From: Pseudomonadota bacterium
Lineage (GTDB): Archaea > Thermoplasmatota > SW-10-69-26 > JACQPN01 > JAJPHT01
Assembly (NCBI GenBank): GCA_021325135.1
Contig: JAJPHT010000046.1
Span: 124,001 to 188,000, forward strand
DNA: 64,000 nucleotides
Reading direction: 5' to 3'
Part shown: positions 60,839-64,000 of the stretch, in pieces
How the letters are laid out: every line of letters starts with the position of its first letter
Numbering within the stretch: the first letter of the stretch is position 1
Notes under the pieces: model-generated
What the model saw: the letters and a program-made list of their open reading frames with translations, nothing else
Told to the model about the DNA's origin: nothing
Databases searched by the model: none
Position numbers and translations under genes: made by a program

Positions 60839-61116
60839 TCCGTCCCGGGGGAGCACTGCTCCAGGGTCTGGCCGAGGACGCGCAGGTGGCACGAGTGGCC
60901 CAGGAGCGTCATGCTGTCGGCGTAGTCGAAGACCTCGATGCCTTCGGCGGAGCACCCGGCGGCGCGCGACTCGGCGTCCACATTGAAGCCCCACGACGCG
61001 TGGCACGGGCCCACGACGTAGCTGCCGTGGTCGAGGGGGGGCAGGGGCGAGGCCTGCGCGAGGGGCGCCAGCGCAAGGAGGGCCAGGAGGCCGGCCAGGA
61101 CGGGGGCGCGCATCAT
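60835..61116 (-). CDS. VGPC-family secreted mini-protein D (93 aa)
   Basis: ATG 61116 overlaps the stop of paralogue E. Signal peptide MMRAPVLAGLLALLALAPLAQA, then SYVVGPCHASWGFNVDAESRAAGCSAEG, HSCHLRVLGQTLEQC. Its end (SCxLRVxGQTLEQC) is nearly identical with that of E. Confidence 0.75.
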   Translation of the reverse strand: MMRAPVLAGLLALLALAPLAQASPLPPLDHGSYVVGPCHASWGFNVDAESRAAGCSAEGIEVFDYADSMTLLGHSCHLRVLGQTLEQCSPGTE

Positions 61117-61397
61117 TCCCCCTCCGGGGGCGGGCACTGCTCGAGGGTCTGGCCCGCGACGCGCAGGCCGCAGGAGTGGCCCCCGATGGTGGTGCCGTCC
61201 CAGTACGAGAGGACCTCCTGGCCCGCGACCCCGCACGAGACGGAGGTGACGCTGCCTTCGAACCACGTGACCTTCTCCACGTGGCAGGGGCCGACGGTCT
61301 CGTCGACGTTGCCGTTGGGCAGCGGGGGCGCGGCGGACGCGGCCGGGAGCAGGAGAAGCAGGATGAGCAGCGCGGGGAGCGCAAGCAGGGTTCGCAT
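61113..61397 (-). CDS. VGPC-family secreted mini-protein E (94 aa)
   Basis: ATG 61397. Signal peptide MRTLLALPALLILLLLLPAASA. Mature: VGPCHVEKVTWFEGSVTSVSCGVAGQ, then HSCGLRVAGQTLEQCPPPEGE. First gene of the coupled three-gene series E > D > C, since each stop overlaps the next start by four bases. Confidence 0.75.
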   Translation of the reverse strand: MRTLLALPALLILLLLLPAASAAPPLPNGNVDETVGPCHVEKVTWFEGSVTSVSCGVAGQEVLSYWDGTTIGGHSCGLRVAGQTLEQCPPPEGE

Positions 61398-61459
61398 GGG
61401 GGTTTGTGCCTCCGGAAGCGGAGAGCGCCGCTGCACGTTTGGGGATTGCGGGCCCGCAG

Positions 61460-61469
61460 ACCCTTAAAT
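61460..61469 (+). promoter_or_regulatory. TATA-like box of asnS
   Basis: CCCTTAAATG, 26 bases before the GTG at 61493, indicates leaderless asnS mRNA. The opposite side lies 63 bases before the E gene ATG, so E may have its promoter in the same region. Confidence 0.65.
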
Positions 61470-61492
61470 GCCAGGCGTTCCCTGCGGAGGCC

Positions 61493-62854
61493 GTGAGCCC
61501 GCCCCTCGTCTCCATCCGCAGCGTCCTCTCGGGCCAGCACACCGGCCAGAAGGTCCACCTGCGCGGCTGGATCCACCGCTACCGCACCAGCGGCAAGATC
61601 GTCTTCGCCACGCTGCGCGACGCGACGGGCACCCTCCAGACGACGACGAAGAAGGGCGTCGCCGACGACGCGTCGTTCGAGGAGGCCCTCAAGGGGAGCA
61701 TCGAGGCCTCGGTGGAGCTGACCGGCACGGTCAAGGCGGACGAGCGCGCGCCGGGCGGCTTCGAGGTGGGCGTCGAGCAGTTCCACCTCGTGGGAAGCTC
61801 CCACGACTTCCCCATCTACGAGAGCACCGTGGACGCCGACGCGCAGGAGACGCTCCTGGACAAGCGCCACCTCTTCCTGCGCAGCCGCCACCTGGCCAAC
61901 GCCATGATCCTGCGCGCGAAGACGCTCAAGGCCTTCCGCGAGTGGTTCGACGAGCACGGCTTCTTCGAGACGACGCCCAGCGTCATCACCACCAACAACT
62001 GCGAAGGCGGCAGCGAGGTCTTCGAGTTCGACTACTTCGGCCAGAAGGCCTTCCTCAGCCAGAGCAGCCAGCTCTACCTCGAAGCGCTGGTGTTCGGCCT
62101 GGAGCGCGTCTACTGCCTGCTGCCCAGCTTCCGCGCCGAGAAGAGCCGCACCCGCAAGCACCTCACCGAGTTCCAGCACCTGGAGGCCGAGGAGGCCTGG
62201 GTGGACAACAAGGGCAACATGGAGATCCAGGAGCAGCTCGTCTCCTACGTCGCGCGTCGCGTCGCCGACACCGCAGAGGAGCAGCTCGTCGCCCTGGGCC
62301 GCGAGCCGGCGGACCTGCGCAAGGTCACGACGCCGTTCAAGCGCCACACCTACGACGAGGCCATCTCGCTGCTGCGCAAGAAGGACTACGACCGCGGCCG
62401 CGACGCCAAGGGGCGCAGGCGCGGCGCCATCGAGTGGGGCGAGGACCTGGGCGCGCCCGACGAGGCCGCGCTGGTGGAGGGCGAGGAGAAGCCCGTCTTC
62501 GTCATGAACTGGCCCGCCGACATGAAGGCCTTCTACATGCACAGCAACGGCGACGGCACCGTGGCCAACGCCGACATGATCGCGCCCTTCGGCTTCGGCG
62601 AGATCATCGGCGGCAGCCAGCGCAGCACCGACGTCGAGTGGATGAAGGGGCGCCTCGTGGAGCAGGCCAAGCGCGACGGCACCGCGCTGGACCTCAACGC
62701 CTACGAGTGGTACTTCGACCTGCGCCGCTACGGCAGCGTGCCCCACGCCGGCTTCGGCCTGGGCACCGAGCGCGTCGTCCGGTGGCTGGGCAACCTGGAC
62801 CACATCCGCGACGCGACCCCCTTCCCCCGGACGCCGAGCCGCGCGTACCCGTAG
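61493..62854 (+). CDS. asnS: asparaginyl-tRNA synthetase
   Basis: 453 residues from GTG 61493. OB-fold anticodon domain VHLRGWIHRYRTSGKIVFATLRDATGTLQTT, then class II core: ITTNNCEGGSEVFEFDYFGQKAFLSQSSQLYLEALVFGLERVYCLLPSFRAEKSRTRKHLTEFQHLEAE (motif 2), and GSVPHAGFGLGTERVVRWLGNLDHIRDATPFPRTPSR (motif 3). It aminoacylates tRNA(Asn) directly. The REE-like insertion KKDYDRGRDAKGRRRGAIEWGEDLG distinguishes it from AspRS in archaea. Confidence 0.95.
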   Translation: MSPPLVSIRSVLSGQHTGQKVHLRGWIHRYRTSGKIVFATLRDATGTLQTTTKKGVADDASFEEALKGSIEASVELTGTVKADERAPGGFEVGVEQFHLVGSSHDFPIYESTVDADAQETLLDKRHLFLRSRHLANAMILRAKTLKAFREWFDEHGFFETTPSVITTNNCEGGSEVFEFDYFGQKAFLSQSSQLYLEALVFGLERVYCLLPSFRAEKSRTRKHLTEFQHLEAEEAWVDNKGNMEIQEQLVSYVARRVADTAEEQLVALGREPADLRKVTTPFKRHTYDEAISLLRKKDYDRGRDAKGRRRGAIEWGEDLGAPDEAALVEGEEKPVFVMNWPADMKAFYMHSNGDGTVANADMIAPFGFGEIIGGSQRSTDVEWMKGRLVEQAKRDGTALDLNAYEWYFDLRRYGSVPHAGFGLGTERVVRWLGNLDHIRDATPFPRTPSRAYP

Positions 62855-62881
62855 GCGAGGACGCCGACGGACGTGGCAGGG

Positions 62882-62935
62882 TCACGTGACCGGTCACGTG
62901 ACGCGGTCGGCTGCATCACGTGACCGGTCACGTGA
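62882..62935. repeat. 20-bp perfect palindrome in two copies
   Basis: TCACGTGACCGGTCACGTGA occurs at 62882-62901 and again at 62916-62935, 34 bp apart. Each copy is itself made of two CACGTG half units around ACCGGT. It lies between the convergent ends of asnS (62854) and the lipoprotein gene (63021), where a promoter operator is not expected. The rest of the 166-base gap shows no gene. Confidence 0.9.
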
Positions 62936-63020
62936 ACCACGGACCCCCCTTTGGCGCCCGTGGCGCGTCGGCGTTTGCCGCAGGGCCGCGAAGCGCGGGA
63001 CCGCCCAACCCAGCCCCCGC

Positions 63021-63689
63021 TCAGCACGCCACGTTGTAGGCGAGCCCGTCGGAGCCCACGACGCCCCCGATGGAGCCCGCGGGGTCGGCGACGATGTCGT
63101 TCCATGTGGTGGGGTCGGAGTCCGAGGGGAGGGGCACGCCGCCCACGCTGCGGACGTTGGTGACCTGCGCGAGGCCGATGGTGGCGACGACGGTCTTCGC
63201 GCTGGGGCACTGGAAGACCTCGCCGAAGATCTTGACCTCCGCGTTGGTGCTGAAGAAGCCGCTGCTGGCGGACGCGCTGCCGTCGTAGGCGAACCAGTAC
63301 GCCTGCGCGCGGTTCGCCAGCGTGCGCGTGCCCTGCGCCGGCGAGCCGGAGAGCGAGATGCCCTGCGCGGTGGCGGAGTCGCGGATGCGCTGCGAGAGGT
63401 CCTTCCGCACGGTGTCCTCGTTGGGCCGCAGCAGCTCGCGCAGCGTCCGCACGGCGAGCTGCCCCTGATAGCCCGACCCCGAGCCTGCGGGGTGGTCGTA
63501 CACGAGGACCTGGCTCTTGGAGAACGCGCTCCCCGAGGGCGCCCCCTGGGAGGCGGTGGCGTTCTTCTGCCAGCCGTTCCCGCCTGCGCCCTCCAGCAGG
63601 CGGTCGGGCACGCGCGCGGGCCGCAGGTCGAGGCAGCCCGGGAGCGCCAGGGCCGCGGCCAGGAGGAGGGCGAGGAGCCGGAGGCGCAC
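63021..63689 (-). CDS. putative lipoprotein (222 aa)
   Basis: GTG 63689 begins VRLRLLALLLAAALALPGCLDL, a lipoprotein signal peptide with lipobox LPGC. The mature part includes SQVLVYDHPAGSGSGYQGQLAVRTLRELLRPNEDTVRKDLSQRIRDSATAQGISLSGSPAQGTRTLANRAQAYWFAYDGSASASSGFFSTNAEVKIFGEVFQCPSAKTVVATIGLAQVTNV; the family is not recognised. A longer frame reaching to 63860 exists but the signal peptide start is preferred. It is divergent from the CYTH gene; a shared AT-rich patch (63712-63725) lies between them. Confidence 0.7.
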   Translation of the reverse strand: MRLRLLALLLAAALALPGCLDLRPARVPDRLLEGAGGNGWQKNATASQGAPSGSAFSKSQVLVYDHPAGSGSGYQGQLAVRTLRELLRPNEDTVRKDLSQRIRDSATAQGISLSGSPAQGTRTLANRAQAYWFAYDGSASASSGFFSTNAEVKIFGEVFQCPSAKTVVATIGLAQVTNVRSVGGVPLPSDSDPTTWNDIVADPAGSIGGVVGSDGLAYNVAC

Positions 63690-63746
63690 GCGTCGCCACC
63701 GCAGGGCCGGGAAAAGAACCTTTTCGGAGGCCGCCCGTGCCGCCGC

Positions 63747-64000
63747 GTGATCGAGTTCGAGGTGAAGGCCCCCGTCCCCCCGGAGCGGGTCGACGCCCTG
63801 CGCGCCATGCTCGGACCCCCGCGGAGGGTCGAGGAGCACGAGGACGCGTACTACGCGCACCCGTGCCGCGACTTCGCCGCCACCGACGAGGCGCTGCGCC
63901 TCTCGCGCCGCGGCGGGCGCGCCGACCTCACCTACAAGGGGCCCCGGCTCGACGCCCGCACCAAGGCGCGCCGCGAGATCGTGCTGCCCGTGGCGGACGA
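63747..64000 (+). CDS. CYTH-domain protein (class IV adenylate cyclase-like), cut by window end
   Basis: GTG 63747 (a T-rich box CCTTTTCGG lies about 25 bases before). It reads MIEFEVKAPVPPERVDALRAML, with the CYTH signature ExExK, then DEALRLSRRGGRADLTYKGPRLDARTKARREI, the RxR and YKGP...R.E segments of the triphosphate tunnel. Archaeal CyaB/ThTPase-like enzymes act on nucleoside or inorganic triphosphate. Only the first 84 codons are in the window. Confidence 0.88.
   Translation, partial: MIEFEVKAPVPPERVDALRAMLGPPRRVEEHEDAYYAHPCRDFAATDEALRLSRRGGRADLTYKGPRLDARTKARREIVLPVAD

Overview
This is a GC-rich window from what looks like an archaeal chromosome. Archaeal markers are a Dph2 radical-SAM diphthamide enzyme, a PAC2-family proteasome-assembly-type protein, an MfnA-type decarboxylase, archaeal-type GluRS and AsnRS, an ATP-dependent DNA ligase, and many short AT-rich TATA-like boxes about 25-35 bases before start codons with almost no leader (for example before dph2, asnS, aguA, truA and the large STAND gene). 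The mix of class II LysRS, NAD formate dehydrogenase, MaeB-type malic enzyme, acyl-CoA metabolism and many secreted proteins would suit a heterotrophic, aerobic, mesophilic member of the Thermoplasmatota. That placement is inference and there is no 16S gene here.

Layout. 1-5.3 kb: end of a SNF2 helicase, a secreted mini-protein, then a minus-strand run truA > phosphodiesterase > hotdog thioesterase > LUD protein > LLM oxidoreductase. 5.3-11.5 kb: maeB with a DUF1835 gene, a four-gene minus-strand operon ending with an orphan DNA methyltransferase and a DUF2795 protein, and a PAC2 gene whose 3' end is duplicated. 11.5-24 kb: two secreted proteins of about 1,100 residues, mfnA-phosphoribosyltransferase, a 7-TM protein, dph2, and a cupin. 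24-31 kb: ChrB split into two genes behind three palindromic operators, ALDH7, and the agmatine-to-putrescine pair aguB/aguA. 31-37.6 kb: an AT-rich island, secreted Cys-rich proteins, a VapBC pair with a long hairpin, a BoxB-like benzoyl-CoA epoxidase, and a NucS-like/HRDC protein. 37.6-48.6 kb: gltX, formate dehydrogenase, a DEAD-box helicase, a 1,444-residue nuclease-STAND-repeat protein, and DNA ligase. 48.6-55.4 kb: acyl-CoA genes (two enoyl-CoA hydratases, 3-hydroxyacyl-CoA dehydrogenase, an acyl-CoA synthetase). 55.5-64 kb: a winged-helix/class II aldolase fusion, lysS, five tandem secreted mini-proteins sharing a VGPC motif, asnS, a lipoprotein, and the start of a CYTH protein.

The most interesting locus is 42361-46695: an apparently single-gene antiviral-type STAND ATPase with a PD-(D/E)xK (DUF4297-like) N-terminus, a P-loop with an adjacent acidic Walker B, and about 20 copies of a 38-40-residue WLxGRExRPEWxxVW repeat, in an archaeon and with its own strong TATA box. 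Others worth follow-up are the tandem VGPC family, the DNA-binding/aldolase fusion, the triple operator at chrB, the repeated 20-bp palindrome at 62.9 kb, and the in-frame TAG at 19825.
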